Shown piece after piece: positions 12,351-26,000 of a stretch of 64,000 nucleotides of DNA. The position numbers and the translations under genes were made by a program. How positions within the stretch are numbered: the first letter of the stretch is position 1; the number at the start of each line of letters is the position of its first letter. Under the pieces are notes generated by a model that was not told where the DNA came from, ran no database searches, and worked only from the letters and a program-made list of their open reading frames with translations. This DNA is from Lepturacanthus savala (Eukaryota; Chordata; Actinopteri; Scombriformes; Trichiuridae): positions 20,973,575-21,037,574 of the forward strand of contig CM060466.1 in assembly GCA_030544235.1 (NCBI GenBank), read 5' to 3'.

Positions 12351-14273
12351 CAATGGCTTTCACAATATTGCCTTTGTAAACTGTCAGAAGAAAAAAATCA
12401 ACCAGCTGTGGATAAACACAAGTAGATGTCATTCACAATAAGGAAAGGCAGATGGTTCCATTTGAAAAAGAAATGACAAGATATCAAAATCTAACTAGAA
12501 GATGGAAATAAACACACAGGATAATTCAGCAAAAACATAATTTGAAATTTTAGCAGCTTTCCATTGTGAATTCATGTACTTTAACTGTTTAACCTGGCAT
12601 TTGGGATGTATTTGGGTAAAACACAACAACATAGACAACAACATGCTTCTGATCGGCCTGGACCATTAAGTGGCTGCACCAGTGACGAGCATCCCATCCC
12701 CTCTAATGTCAAATGCAGAGGATTGACTCTGTTTACTTAAAGATTACATTGACTGTTTGAGCCTGTCTCTGCCTACTGTAAAATGATGATAAATAGGGAG
12801 TGGGGTGAAGAAAATGTGTTTTCATATTAGATATCAATCCATTTGATTGTCTGAGTGATGTGTTTGACTGTGACATGTCATTATCAGAGAACAGCCCACT
12901 GAGGCTTGTCCATCTGTGCTCATGCCAAAACAATGAGAGAACATGGATTACATACTGTTTCATCACACAGAAGAAATATGAAACTATATTTCTCTGTTGC
13001 TGGTATTGGTATGAACATTGCAGGATAAGTAAATGAACTGGTGAATGGACAGCCCGCAGGTCTCGTAGCATTTTTTTTTAGGTCCAGCAAAATGCTGATG
13101 TGAGCAAACTGAAGGTTATTGTAACTTTGTACTATATAGAAATAACATTGTACTGTAGAGAAATAATAGACCTAGCAACTGTGATGTCAACCATTGGTTT
13201 GAGGACTCAAATTAATAAACCTTCAGTTTGTAATTTTGACTGTCGTCATCTTGTTTTTTTGGAGCAAGAAGTGATCATATTTGGACATAAGTATGGAGCT
13301 GGGGATGAGCTACTCACCTAATCAAACACCACTAAATGAGGCCATTCCCTTAATAATGTATGATTTTAAGCTCTAATAAAATTTGAATGGATGAGTTGTA
13401 TATAACAGTCAATGTTGATAGAGGAAATTTGATTATCTTTGAGTGTATGGTCTCTTGTGAACACTTCTCTGATTCGGCTTGAGTAGATGCTCTGCACAAA
13501 GCTCTTTTCTTTCTTTTCACTAAAACAGTATATTGTGCTGTTCCTCTATCTCTGCTCTGTGATGGCTCCCTCTCATCCTGCGCATATATCTGTCTCTCCA
13601 CTGGCTCCTTTTCTGAATTAATCCTTCTAAGACCCCTATTGATCGTAGTATGGCTGCACTGCAGTTTATGGTATGGGATTGTAGTCATTTATAGCAGTCC
13701 TCCTGTGTGTCGACCAAACTGGGACACGTTTTAGTAGAGCTTTTCAGAGAAATTAATCTGGTGGGGAGAAAAGGAAGAGGGAGAGTAGCTAAGAAGTGGA
13801 AGTGTCCCTCCAAGGACCCCAACTGTGCACCTGTGTGTTTCCTGAGGCAATTTATTTTTGTGGAGGCATGAGAATTCAATTATAATATAGCAAAAGGTAT
13901 CATTTGACAACAGCTCGCCGAAAACAGATATTAGCTAGGGAGAAAACAATTGTATAAAACACTGCACTGAAAAAAAGAATTGAAGTGAAAATTGCAATTT
14001 CATACTTTTAGGACTGAACAGAACTGTTGAAAGCAAACCAAGCCATTCATCTTATATTCCTTAGGTGCCGTCACATCACTAGTGTCAGCCCACTCAACCA
14101 GCCCCGGAGGTGGTATCCTGCGAGATGCTCAGTCCTTCCAGCACGGAGACAGCTTTTGCACTGTTAGATGTTACCTGTGCTGCTTCTACACAGAAATAAA
14201 ATACACTCATCTTAAAATATTAGGCTGCTGCTGGTGTGAATGTTTGTGTGCAGATTCCTATTCATGATGCAAA
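12351..14273. other. Intergenic, no gene recognised
   Basis: The two 112-codon minus-strand frames (12733-13071 and 13350-13688) have no domain and no family resemblance that I recognise, and no splice context supports them. Confidence 0.4.
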
Positions 14274-14777
14274 TACGCTACCGTTCAATTTTGTGTTTTC
14301 CATTAAAGGTCAGACTTTTATTTACCTCCATGAGATGTAAAATGAATAGAACATATAGTCAAGATATTGACAAGGTTAGAAATAATGATTTGTATTTGAC
14401 AGAATGATTTCTTCTGTCAAACTTTGCTTTCGTCAAAGGAAGGTCAGTTTTATAGCTTCTCTAACCAGCTAAACATCTGTGTTAACATGATTGCACAAGG
14501 GTTTTCTAATCATCCATTAACCTTCTGATGCTATGAGAAAACACATTGTACCATTAGAACACTGCAGTGATAGTTGCTGGAAATGGGCCTCTATACACCT
14601 ATGTAGATATTGCACCAAAAACGAGACATTTGGAGCTAGAATAGAAATTTACCACATTAGCAATGTTTCGAGTGTATTTCTGATTAGTGTAGAGTTATCT
14701 TCATTGAAAATACATTGCTTTTTTTTCAAAAATAAGGGAATTTCTAAGTTACCCCCAAACTTCTGAACGGTAGTGTA
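14274..14777. mobile_element. Tc1-like miniature element (MITE)
   Basis: The left end reads TACGCTACCGTTCA and the reverse complement of the right end reads TACACTACCGTTCA, so the inverted termini match at 13 of 14 positions. Both begin at a TA dinucleotide, the Tc1/mariner target. The right ~240 bases resemble, in reverse, the 5' untranslated part of an abundant fish Tc1 element, including the GGTTTTCTAATCATC segment. No transposase frame remains, so it is a non-autonomous deletion derivative of about 500 bp. Confidence 0.85.
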
Positions 14778-14829
14778 CATGCAAACTCTAAAACCCTTTT
14801 TTCAGGCATGGAATGCATAACATTGCTGC

Positions 14830-15160
14830 ATGGGTCTGTGTGTTCTGGGTCCCTCTTCCAACACACCTGGGAATAACCATCAAATGATCATTAAGCTCTG
14901 CTGCACAAGCCTGATAATAACCCATTCATTTCAAAATTCAGGTGTGTTGGAGCACAGAGGCCATGACAAGGAAAACACTGCTGTAGAGTGTATAATGCAG
15001 GGGTGTCAAACTGTTGTCATAGAGGGCAGGTGTGGGGGCAGGTTTGTGTTCCAACCAAGCAGTAACAGACCTGATTCTACTAAGGAAAGTCCTTAACAAG
15101 GGCTCTAGTGGTTGATTGGTATAATCTGGTGTGTAACTCCTTGGTTGGAACTTGCACAAT
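14830..15160. mobile_element. hAT-like repeat fragments
   Basis: Two adjacent pieces. The first has perfect 12-bp inverted arms, CCAACACACCTG at 14858-14869 and CAGGTGTGTTGG at 14939-14950, around a core typical of a fish hAT-derived repeat. The second starts at 14998 with CAGGGGTGTCAAAC, the characteristic terminal sequence of many vertebrate hAT/Charlie-type elements, and continues to a TTGGTTGGAAC segment near 15141. No transposase is present. Precise boundaries and target duplications were not determined. Confidence 0.65.
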
Positions 15161-17356
15161 GTTCCACTGTTTGAAGACAAACCACAAAAAGGCAGTAAAT
15201 TCAGCTGCCAAATACAAACTATAGTTACCATTGTGACAGACGTCATCTAGCAGCTGTAGTAATAATGACCCAGAAAAGGGAAAGAGTTCAGTGAGAAATT
15301 TCCATATTTTCGGATGTAGCAGGATTAGTGGCTAGATTATAGACCATAGCTTCCATTAGGTGGACTTTGCTGTGGGAGATTACTGTTCACTTCCCGTTTC
15401 TAGTTTTCTTTGCTGAGTTTGTGCCTCAGCCCAACCAGGCCTTAACCACAGTGTTGTATCATGAAAGATAATTCATTTAAAATGTAGTCATGTAACAGTT
15501 GAAAGCACTGATATATTATGATATCCTGCTGACTGCTGCTGATAGAGGGAACGTATTAGAAAAAGCTCCCATGGGTCATTCCATGGCACAAAGGATCTGT
15601 GTGCACATTTAATTCAGATGACATGTTGAATTTTTCACACTTCAGTGGCTTTCTTCCTTCCCCTCATCACTTCATCACACACGAAACACAAGCACTGTAT
15701 CGTACAGTTCTGAACGTTCATCCCATCACATCACATCTCTGCAATGTCACACACAGCCTCACTCTCTCTCTCTCCCCTCAGTCAACCCCAAGGTGATTAG
15801 ATTTCATCTCTGTGAGACTGTCTGTCCTGGTGACTTGCTCTAAGTGGACATTCAGCCTTGGTAACATTTGTGTGTTTACCTCAGTGAACGCCTGACGGAT
15901 CAGCCTCTCTGTCTGCACTGAAAGGTCTCTTCACAGGAGGTGGCTGTAATCATGCGGAGCCCACAGCTCACGGTCAGATAAAGCTGCAGGGTGCCACATG
16001 CTGCATGTGTGTGTGTCTGTGGAGAGACTGCATGATTGGAGAAATGTTCACAGGGCTTATATCGAGACATAGCACAAAATCTTAAAATGATGATCGACTA
16101 GTGTAGGGGGCTGATTACGCTTGCTGGTTTAGATCAGCATCAAAACCTTCATGGCTATTTTAATGTAAGTGATGAGGGATTCTTGAATTCAGCTGAAAGT
16201 AATATGAAACCAGTCTGAGTGTGGGTATCTTCCAAAGATACACTCTTTTTAGTAAAAAAAAAGCAAACAATATCCGCTTTGTGTTATTACTCCTCGGCTG
16301 TGACTCGGAAAGAAAACATTAGACCTCAAAATTCATAAAAGTAAATTTCATTCGCTATATTTGGATGAAGAACTTGTATCTTTATTCTTCAGTCAGGACT
16401 CGACTCAACTTATCTTTTTGGCTTTTTCTCATTACTAAAAGCTTATCGGTGTTACAAAGAGACTATTGTTTGTATCAGCCAGGTCACCAGGTGTAAAAGC
16501 TGTGCCAGTGGTTGTGTTTTATTCTGTGTTGTTGTGTTCTTACTGAACCAATAGACATCAAAGATTATTTAATATTCCTTAAGGCAAGTGAGAAAGAGTG
16601 TTGAGAGTCTGGTAAGGACTACTTTAAGGTTTATCTGTTCTGAATCTCTACTTGAGTTTGACCTCCTGTTTTTTCCATTACAGGATAAGTTAAATGGTGC
16701 CAGAAAAGTGCATCCTTTTCTCCTAATAAATAAACCCAAGCAGGGACTCATACTCTCGCCAGGGTTGTAATTTAACGAGTACATGTGCAACATCTCCCAT
16801 TGGATGAGAACCGCCAAGCCCCTGCTAACAGCTCTGTGACGACTTTTACCAAATTTATAAAGGCCGCCTACACCTTTCAATCACATCATATTAATCAAAT
16901 ACGGGAGGCAGTCTGTGAGGCTTTTTTCCCCTAAAATATGGAACCGGCTGTGATCGAGCATCAGCTCTTGTATGGGGGTGTGGAGCTCTCCTTCTCTCAA
17001 TCTCTCCTTGTAAGAGCATAAATCTTCTCTTTTTTCTGTCTAGTAAGGAGGAGGAGGACAAGATCATCATCACTGGATGATGTTGAAATCCATCTTTTTT
17101 TGCTTTGTTTCGTTGCAAGCTCATGTCACTGCCGGTGTGAATAGTTTTGTGATGAAATATTTGCGGGCAAGTACATTGCAATTTTGTTTTTTTTTTATTT
17201 GTCATGCCCCTGGTCTGTAAAGGCCATAAGGCTGTGTAATAGAGTTTTTGGACTTCACTGTTTTATCTTATAAACATATATATTTTCTGTGAAATAAACA
17301 GGCTATATATGAGAGGTGTATATATAATATAATAGACACTTAGGAAACATCATTAA
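15161..17356. other. Intergenic, no gene recognised
   Basis: The opposed frames at 16569-16880 and 16588-16770 overlap each other and have no domain. The minus frame at 16891-17205 is Arg/Lys-rich without family resemblance. No supported exon or repeat. Confidence 0.4.
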
Positions 17357-17718
17357 CACTCACTCACACCTACGGGCAATTTCGAGTCGCCAATTAACCT
17401 GAGCATGTTTTTGGACTGTGGGAGGAAGCCGGAGTACCCAGTGAAAACCCACGCAGACACGGGGAGAACATGCAAACTCCACACAGAAAGGTCCCAGACC
17501 CAGGACCACATGGTCCTGGGCGACATGGTTAATTGGCAACTTGAAATTACCCATAGGTGTGAGTGTGTGAGTGAATGGTGTGTGTGCCCCACGATTGGCT
17601 GGCAATCGTATCTGGGGTGTATCCCTGCCTCTCGCTGTAACACGCTGGGATAGGCTCCAGCAGACCCCTGCAACCCTAATGAGGAATAAGCAGGTATAGA
17701 AGATGACTGACTGACTGT
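17357..17718. mobile_element. Inverted-duplicated V-SINE-like element
   Basis: The left part (to about 17510) is the antisense central domain of the local SINE (GGAGAACATGCAAACTCCAC and neighbours). The right part (from about 17521) is sense SINE body ending in a GACTGACTGACTG tail. The two halves share inverted arms of about 42 bp: 17357-17399, and 17528-17571 reading GGTTAATTGGCAACTTGAAA onward. At the junction lies a perfect palindrome, CCCAGGACCA at 17499-17508 and TGGTCCTGGG at 17511-17520. The tRNA-like head is absent. The structure looks like a rearranged copy rather than a standard insertion. Confidence 0.75.
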
Positions 17719-18589
17719 TAGTCATCCCCAAACCAATTAAGACATCTAATTTAAGACATCTAATTGTGTTGCACAATCTTTCAGCGTCATTCGTTTCGAT
17801 GACTGTCATCATGTGAGGGCAACAAGGTGCATCTACACCTGGGGGCCTTTAACGTAGCTGTTAGCTGTGCTGAGCCACAGGGAGTCGCCTTGATGTGCCA
17901 GGTGGTGCTTTGGATCTCAGCAAGTGGTCTGTTTCCACAGCTGTTACAGCAGTAAAACCTTTGCTGTAGCTGCAGAGGACAGACAGGAGGTGGGTTTTCT
18001 CTGGCCAACATTCATGATAGATGACACTTAGCGAAATCATCATGTACATCTGCAGGAGACATCTGTCATTATTTCCCACATTATTTACAGATACAAATTA
18101 TTATTTTCGCCCGAGCCACAATTGTTCTTTGTCTGGGGCATTTGAAGAAGCAGTCACAGCTTTGGTAAGAGCTAAATGCATGAAGGTAGGGATTAAACCT
18201 TGTTTCTCGCACATGTACCAGGAAAATACTGGGTTCAAGTTAAGCTATGCACAATGTGCTGCTGAGGTTGTGACAGGAATTCTTAATAATGTTGCAAGAT
18301 GAGCAAACATTGAGTAGGAAGAGGTGAGCTGTCTACAAGGTGTTTTGTACCATTTTGTGAACTCGTGTGAAGGTAGTTGAATTATTTAGTAACTTCACTA
18401 CCTACCTGGACTTTGTTGGGTGTAAAAAATGATAAACCGGACTTCACTTTTTATGGGCATTGGTCTTATCATAATAATCGTATTGTGAGCTTGAGAATTG
18501 CACTGTTCGAATATCTGTTTCTTTTTACTCTTCTCTTCTCTCTTGAATTAAAGGTAATCTCATTAGCTGTGTTTCCATCTAATTACTCT

Positions 18590-18780
18590 AGGCAAGGCAA
18601 CGAGGTAAATCAAAGTGCTTTACATAAAACATTAAAAGCATCAAGATACAATTTAAAACAGTTGATTAAAATAAAAATAAAAATTAAGAATTAAAATTTT
18701 AAATGTTTAAATTAAAACAATACAATTTAAAACAGTTGATTAAAATAAAAAAAAATAAAAAACAAAAATTAAGAATTGAC
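18590..18780 (+). repeat. Dispersed fish repeat with internal duplication
   Basis: It contains AGGCAAGGCAA then CAAAGTGCTTTACATAAAAC, a pairing common in dispersed fish repeats. It runs into an AAT-rich tail in which ATACAATTTAAAACAGTTGA occurs twice (near 18646 and 18719). The family assignment is from memory and uncertain. Confidence 0.5.
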
Positions 18781-18817
18781 TCTAGTCAATCGAATTTTGA
18801 GCAATTTGAACTGTTAA

Positions 18818-19138
18818 GGGTGCGGTGGTGCAGTGAGTAGCATTCTTGCCTCACAGCAAGAAGGTCACAGGTTCAAGTCCTTGGGCTGTGTGGAGTTTGC
18901 ATATTCTCCCAGTGAATGACAGTTTTCTCAAGATTCTCCAGCTTCCTCCCACAATGCCACACAGTCTCCCTTAGGTTAATTGGAGACTGTAAATTGCCCG
19001 TAGGTGTGCATGTGTGAGTTAATGGTGTGTGTGCCCCACGATAGGCTAGAGACCTGTCTGGGGTGTATCCCTGCCTGTCACCCAAAGTAGGCTGGGGCTG
19101 GCTCCAGGAGACCCTAGTGGGTATAGAAAAAGACTGAC
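18818..19138 (+). mobile_element. V-SINE-like tRNA-derived SINE, sense
   Basis: It has a tRNA-related head with an A-box-like GGTGCAGTGAGTAGC and a B-box GGTTCAAGTCC at 18870-18880. Next comes the conserved central domain (TGTGTGGAGTTTGCATATTC, then CTTCCTCCCACA), the ATTGCCCGTAGGTGTG segment, and a tail ending in AGACTGAC. It is clearly more diverged than the copies at 27119 and 49471. I could not define a target-site duplication. Confidence 0.85.
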
Positions 19139-22100
19139 TTCCTTAAAATGTAACAAAAAAGAAAAACTTTAACAAAGTAAAATTCATATTCAGAGTACAG
19201 CATTAAAAAGAAAAAGAACAACGTAACTTAAAGCAGTGAGATCCCATCTGTGTTTGTGTCTAGAGGGAATGACAGCCCTCAGACAAATGAGAAAATGACA
19301 GCACCAAGCACATCAAAGGCTGTGTTGTCAGTCAGGAAACTTCATCCTGAGAGAAAATATACATTGGGATTACAACGTGCAGAAAAAAGATCAGCTCGGG
19401 ATTCTTGGAGTATGAATTTCTTGTGTGGCATTGTCTGTGCATAGTTCTGATTATTTCCTGTCTGTCTCAGAAACCTCCAGGGATGGCAAAGGGCTGGGAG
19501 CGAAGAGTCTTCAAAATGAAGAATAATGTGATAGAAAATGAATTGTCTCGGGTGGTTGGCTTTGTCTTTTTGGAAGGGACGGCAACCCAATATTGTTTTT
19601 TCCACAAGACCAGTCAAAGCTCAAATTCTGCAAACAGGCGACAACCAGTCTCTAAGTCTCAGGTGCTATAAATGTCATCATGGTGTGGCCATTCTCTGTT
19701 TGTTTTTTTTTGCCAAAATTAATTACTAAAATTAAGTTTCAGTAAATTTTCTCAAACTTTGAACGGAATGCCTTATAAGTATTTTATATGCAAATAACGT
19801 TGAAATTGAAAGAGAAAATTGGGCTTTTTGTCCTCTCAACAAGACCTATGAGGCCGATGCACAGATGGCAATCAAAGACAAGCTTTTTATTTTGATTTTG
19901 TTATACTTTTTGAGCTTGATCTTTGACTGAAATTCCCTCATTACTCTGTGAAGTGACTCAACATAAGCTTGTTTGCAAAGTAGAAAGAAATATTGCAAAC
20001 AAAGCATTCAGAGAAAGTTGAAGACTGGACTTTTCACAAGCAGGGAACACAGTTTTAGGGAGCTTTTCAGTTTTTGGAACTTTGACCATAGACAACCAAC
20101 ATCAAAAACACCATGTGTGCTCTTTAAGGAAAGGATTTATCCTTCAGTCTGCTGTTGCTGATTGTTTTGATGTCTTTTGTGGCATCAGACGTTGTTATAC
20201 TATATCGATCCATTCGAGAAAATTAGACTACACGAGGAATCTGAGTCTTCTCACAAACACAAATGGTGCTATATGTTGACAGTTTCAAAGCCATTTCACT
20301 CAAATTGGGCCTTTTCTGCACGCACAGAGGATGCCACAAGAACAGGGTTAACAAGAAGCGTCTGCCTGGAAATGGAAACATAGCTTGTTCTGTGTCACTG
20401 TTTGATCCTTTATCCCAAATCAACAGAGTGACCAAAGCCTGCTGAGCCCAGAGGTTGTCAACTGAAAACCTGAGAAGGGAAGTTTAAAGGAGGAGGAACG
20501 GATAATCTGTAGCATACAGGGACAGAGATACAAGAGAGATATCAGAAAGTGCCCCAGAAAAGAGCCTTCCTTTCACAAATACCGCTCTCATCACCTTAAG
20601 GAAAAGGCTTTGACACCCATAATGCTTCTCTGATGCCTTTAAGATGAGAAAAAAAACACTGTATAGAAAGTGACATTGAATGCACACTACTGAAGGTTGG
20701 TGCAAAATAATGGATGGTGTTGATGCAGACGATCTGACACTACAGGTCAGGAAATTCTCCTCTGATGTCTCCACACTTGCCAAGATGCTGGATAATGCCT
20801 GGAGGAAAAAACACTGTAGATTAGAGTATATTTCTCTGACAGTTTCTCACAATCTCTGCTAGATGCACAGGTGAATCAAGTTTTCTTTTTCTTTACCTTG
20901 AACCTTGAATCGAAAACTTTCATCCTAATAACAAGAGATTCCATCTGCACTGGTTGATACTGGTACATGTGAGGATAGAGTCAGAGTCTGTGATCAGATG
21001 GACAAAGCTTGTAGGATTCTGATCATAATCTTAAACCAGCGATCCAAACCAAATCCAAAGTGCCTACAAACAGAGAAACATTTCACACAGACCACATAGA
21101 AGTTTTGTGGGAGACCCAAACTCAATAAATATACCATTACTGTAACTGTAGGGGATTTGTACTTGTTTTCAGGTAAGGCATTTGTTGCACAGTGGGGGTT
21201 TAGACTATCACCTGGAGGTAACACACTGCAATTATAGACAGAATGGAACAGAAACAACATCTCCCAATTTTGTCAATATACAGTACAAAGATGGCATCTC
21301 AATTATATACCAGCATGGAACAACTACAGCTAACATCCACTGGGCAAAAACTGAAAATATTTCATAGCGGGAACAAGCTGTCATTTTGTAATTTATGAAA
21401 AAGTTATTAGTGGGAGGAAGGTGTGCAAAATTGATGATCTCATGTCTTGATTTCTGTATTCCTGTGGATATTTTATGTTGATTTATGTATAAATAACAAT
21501 TAGTTGTTTGACTCTATGTATATTTGAGAAACCTGATTTATTAAATAAAATGAATACTGCATACCCTGTTGTCTAAATTGTCCTCGGTATAAATGAATTC
21601 AAAGAATTATAGAGTTTGAAAAGTTAAATATAAATTCATAATAGGGCTGGCTCATGTATGATTCCTTCCACATACTTAGATAAATGTGCACACATACAGT
21701 TTATATGCACAATACTGTCTAATGCTGTCCACTACATCTAAAGACAACGATAAATAAAACTCAAATCTTTATTTTAGATGATAAAGTAAAGACTTTGAGC
21801 TCAGGTGTTGTGGCTTTATACTCCACCATCTGTGTTGTTTCCTCTTAGTCACACTGTACAGTTCAATGTTCAGTGCTGACATTTATTACATGTGTTTTTA
21901 ATGAAGAAAATGCAAATTCAGGGCAAACAGCTGCCCTTCTTTGTAGTGAGGCAGAGGGACTACAGGGAATACACTGTACAAATAAACTGCCCGAGGCTTT
22001 AATACATAAATTAGTTAATTAAACACTTGTGTGGATATCCCCTACATTGAGTTTCATTAATGTTTATATCAATTACAATGACTGGGCAGATTACCTCAAA

Positions 22101-25100
22101 AGAATGTAAAATGTCAACATTGAGTAAATGAAAACTAAGCTCATGAATAGACCAGTGCCAGTTTTCAGACCTCAGAAAAAAAGAACTTCAATGAATAAAA
22201 TGTGACCTTGGCACAAACAACAAGAGATTGCATAGATTTTCTGTTCAAGCACCAACACCGGCTGAAAAATTGACTTTATTAACCGGGTCATGAAAGTAGT
22301 CCAGTTTGGGGTTAACACACAAGAGGTTTAGGAAAAAAAAATAAATAAACTGACACACATGATAATGAGCATGTTAGAAAACATTCTCTTCAGTGCGGTC
22401 TATATGCAGTATCAGCTCAACGAGTTCCTATTATAAAATAGTTTTTTTTCATTGAATTCCAAAACAGCAGATGAGTGTTTTGCTGAGCTCTTCCCCCCTT
22501 TGGAGCACACTAAGGAGAAAACATAAGCTGCTCTGGGACTTGGAAAAACTGAAGTGAAAAACACAATACTCAAAAATAATAAGCAACATGATTGCTGAAC
22601 TCCAAACTGACTGCACACAAATCACTGGGGAACATTTATACTATAAATGACATGAACAACTTTTGCGTTCCTGTGCATTATCACTTGTGTTCGGATAAAA
22701 TACACTGTTTACCCACAATACATTCTGTACAAAAATGTCTAAAAGTTGTTCTTTTGGGACTTCATATGCAGTATAATTGAATTGCATATGATCCTATGCT
22801 TGAAGTTTATAACCATCTGCTGCTGATTTTTTTTTATATAAAAATCAGCTTGAGAACAAAAAAGCCTAACAAGGTCTTACTCCAAAACAATGTTTAATGT
22901 TCCTGTCAGCAGGGAATGGAATAGACTCTCAGGACAAAACTAATAGTGATAAAGGAGTTCATTTTCTTTTAGCAGAAGAAAAAGTCAAATTCAGAAACTA
23001 TAAACAGATTGGATTTCAGCAAAAACACAGTTTGCCCAATTATCCTTTCAGAGTTTACTTTCAGTGAGATGCTCTGATTCTTTTCTTTATTGTCCTCCAG
23101 TAAGTAAATGCCCTTGGGACTATAATTCTGTACTGCAAATAAATACACTTGGCTATCATTCATACTGGCTTACTGTGTCCCCAGTGGCTGGTTGTTGCCT
23201 CTAAGCAATCTCCTCATATCCATCTGTGCTGTCATGTTGAGATGTATAGCTGGGCTATTTGTGTCCCATCCTGTCAACACAATCTTCAAAGTCCATCAAA
23301 TGTCTCCTGAGGTTTACATGACCAGGCTTTTAGTTGTAAGTTAAATTCACAGTGTACATTGAGAGAAAAAAAGCAGAGTATGAGTCCAAGGTTACTATAT
23401 GTGTCTGTGTCTATGTCTGTGTATTTCCAGTCTGATTGTATCTACCCCCTCCGACATAATCCACTTCACTTTCCATGTTGCTCGGGGCTGATCAAAGCTC
23501 CTTTCTGCTGCAGAAGAGTCCCGAGGGTCCAAGTGTGGAATAACATGCACCCGCACATGCATGCACCCGTATCAGAGCTTCTGATTCATAACAGTTCCAG
23601 CTATAATTAAAACCTGTGTCTATTTTCTGAGCAGTCACACATGAAAACATGTTTTGCTGCCACAGACGTTCAGAAACCAGAGGTCAGCACTCAAAATAGG
23701 TCACTAACATGCTTTGAGCTTGCATCTGAAATTTCATTAAGAAGAGGAAAATAAAATTCTTTAAACTGAGCCCTGGGTCGGAAAAAGACAACCAAACATA
23801 AACATATATAAACATAAATATATATATACATATATAATTTCATTATTGAAAAGATATGTTCCAAATAATCAGCTATTCACATTCACAGCATATCCAACTC
23901 CTATGAGTGAAAAGGGCAGTGTTATATTTTCAATTCAATTCATGCAGCACCCTGAAGCAGGAGGCTGTTTAAAGGGTTTATTGACAAACCTTAGAGGATG
24001 GTGTGTTAGTGGGCTTGAGGCAGGCTGACTGGAGCAGAACCGCTGAGGGAAGAATGGCCCAGTGAGCAGGCTGGCTGGAGTGGATCTGATGAAGGTGGTG
24101 GAGAGGGAACAGGTCTGGAGCAGCTGTCTGGCACAAATAGAAAGGTAGCAGGTTACTAAAAAAAAACTAATGAACAAAACAGAGCACAAAAGGATTATCA
24201 CAGCAAAAAATATCTTACTCGTAAGATTGGCCTGAGTCTCAGACTACCACTGTGGGTGATGGAATGATCTGGGTCAAGAAGAGCTGGGGAAAAGCCAGGG
24301 AAGATATACTGCAGAGTTTATGAGGTAATAAGGAGCAGGTTTACCAGCAGCAGGGGGGGAGGGGGGGGGTAGTCCAGAAACACAGAACACAGACAGACAG
24401 GGGACAACAAAAACAGTTGATCCTGATCAAGACAAGGCAGGCAATCTAATACAATATGCAGTAACACAGTAAACAAATTCAATTGAATATACGAATAATA
24501 TATTAAAACATAGTAAATAATGACATACAACATGGTTAATGTACCTTAAGAAGGGGTTACAGAAAATAGAATAATATGAATAATAATGATAGAACAGTAA
24601 AAAATGTTTATGACAGTGTGCATTCATTTTTCTTGTTCATCATAAAGGTTAACATGTCTATGTATATAATGAATTCAATCCAAAAAATATTAATGTTCAG
24701 GCAGGACTTTTGCTATGTAAAATTTATCAAATGCAAGTTTCAGATTATTCATGTTATTCTGAACCGTTGACTGTATATGTATATTGCAAACTGAAGTGAA
24801 TGTGAGCTTTTACACCGAGCAGTGCACATCTGGGCTAAAATCAACAACTGAAGCAAATTTGTGGTAATTTGTGGTAGGCTGTCAATCAACACCCACTCAG
24901 CAGACATCAAAGCTGTAAATCTTCAAAACTTAGCAGAGCAAAAATTGCCAAAATGACCACCAGCACATTTATAAGACGCCCGAATGTAGTGATTGATACC
25001 AGTATTTCTGTTGCTGCTGCAGACTTGCTGTTTTTCCTCAACTCTCTGCTTACTATGCTTTGTCCTTTTTTTTCTTGCATTTACTTATTTCCAACATATT

Positions 25101-25854
25101 CTTCCATAGACAGCTATTACTGGCTATAAAATCTAAAACCAGTTATCTGTACATGAATATAAAGAATCTCTGGGCAAATGATAATTATTTTAATACTGGA
25201 AACATTTCAATTTCGGTTTATAGTCTGAGTAGTATTGTCCAGTTAAAGGCTGTGATTGCATGCGACCTTCAAATCCATGTGAAGAGATGCACAGAGGCTG
25301 AAGGGTTTCTCAGGAACTGAGGTAGATTTAGTTTTTCAGATTACCGAAAATGGCAATCAGGTCGAAAACACCAGCAGACCAGCTATCTGCTGCTTCCGCT
25401 AGATGAACAGAAAAATTGGAGGTCGCACCAAGAGGATAATCCATTGGCAGATGATAGCAGCTGAGTTCTGAAATTCAGAGATGCAAGTACAAATGTCTTT
25501 AGTGAAATCAGAACAAAAGTTTACTTTCTGAATGTGGGAAAGAGTCCAAACTTAACTGCAAGCCTGGCTTTAAAGATTCTCAGATGGAAAAGACAACATA
25601 AAATCTCCTCAAACCCCCAAAACCAGTAAGATACACAGTGTGAGCCACTAAACAATAACACAGAAATACAGCTCAAGAATTGAAGCACTATCAAATACAG
25701 GAATGTGAACAACTTTAACCTCTGTTCTCAAGACTATTTCAACTTTTCAATCCTTCAGTTCGTACTGAGCTTGGTAAAAGGCCTTTTCCTACCTCTTCAA
25801 CCTGGAACATGCTACAGCACGAATTGAAGATTCCCTTAGGTGAGTTTAAACTTG
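19139..25854. other. Intergenic, no gene recognised
   Basis: Mostly AT-rich unique-looking DNA. Frames such as 19405-19671 (+), 20484-20783 (-) and 23359-23610 (+) have no domain or supporting splice sites. 23795-23840 is an AT/ATA microsatellite-like stretch. 23950-24390 contains a purine-rich region with a G-run (24351-24369) that may be an old repeat, but I could not assign it. Confidence 0.35.
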
Positions 25855-26000
25855 ACTTGGAAGTCTTTATTGTTGTAATAAATATCATTTTCTCTTTTGT
25901 TGTAACTTTGTGTAATTTCTGCTGCTCAGAGAGGTCTCTTTTGAAAATGAGACCCTGGGTCTCATTGAGATATTTGTGTAAATAAAGGTTAAATAAATTG
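25855..26000 (+). mobile_element. LINE-type 3' tail fragment
   Basis: The series TTGTAACTTTGTGTAATTTC, GAGACCCTGGGTCTCATTGA and AAATAAAGGTTAAATAAAT is the typical 3' end of a widespread fish non-LTR element. No coding part is attached. Family unresolved. Confidence 0.55.

Noticed and set aside
17353..17812. Minus-strand open frames of 106 and 150 codons
   Set aside because: Translation of the inverted SINE and its flank.
18830..18885. tRNA-like A and B boxes as a tRNA gene
   Set aside because: They are the head of a SINE: no acceptor stem, and the SINE central domain follows directly.
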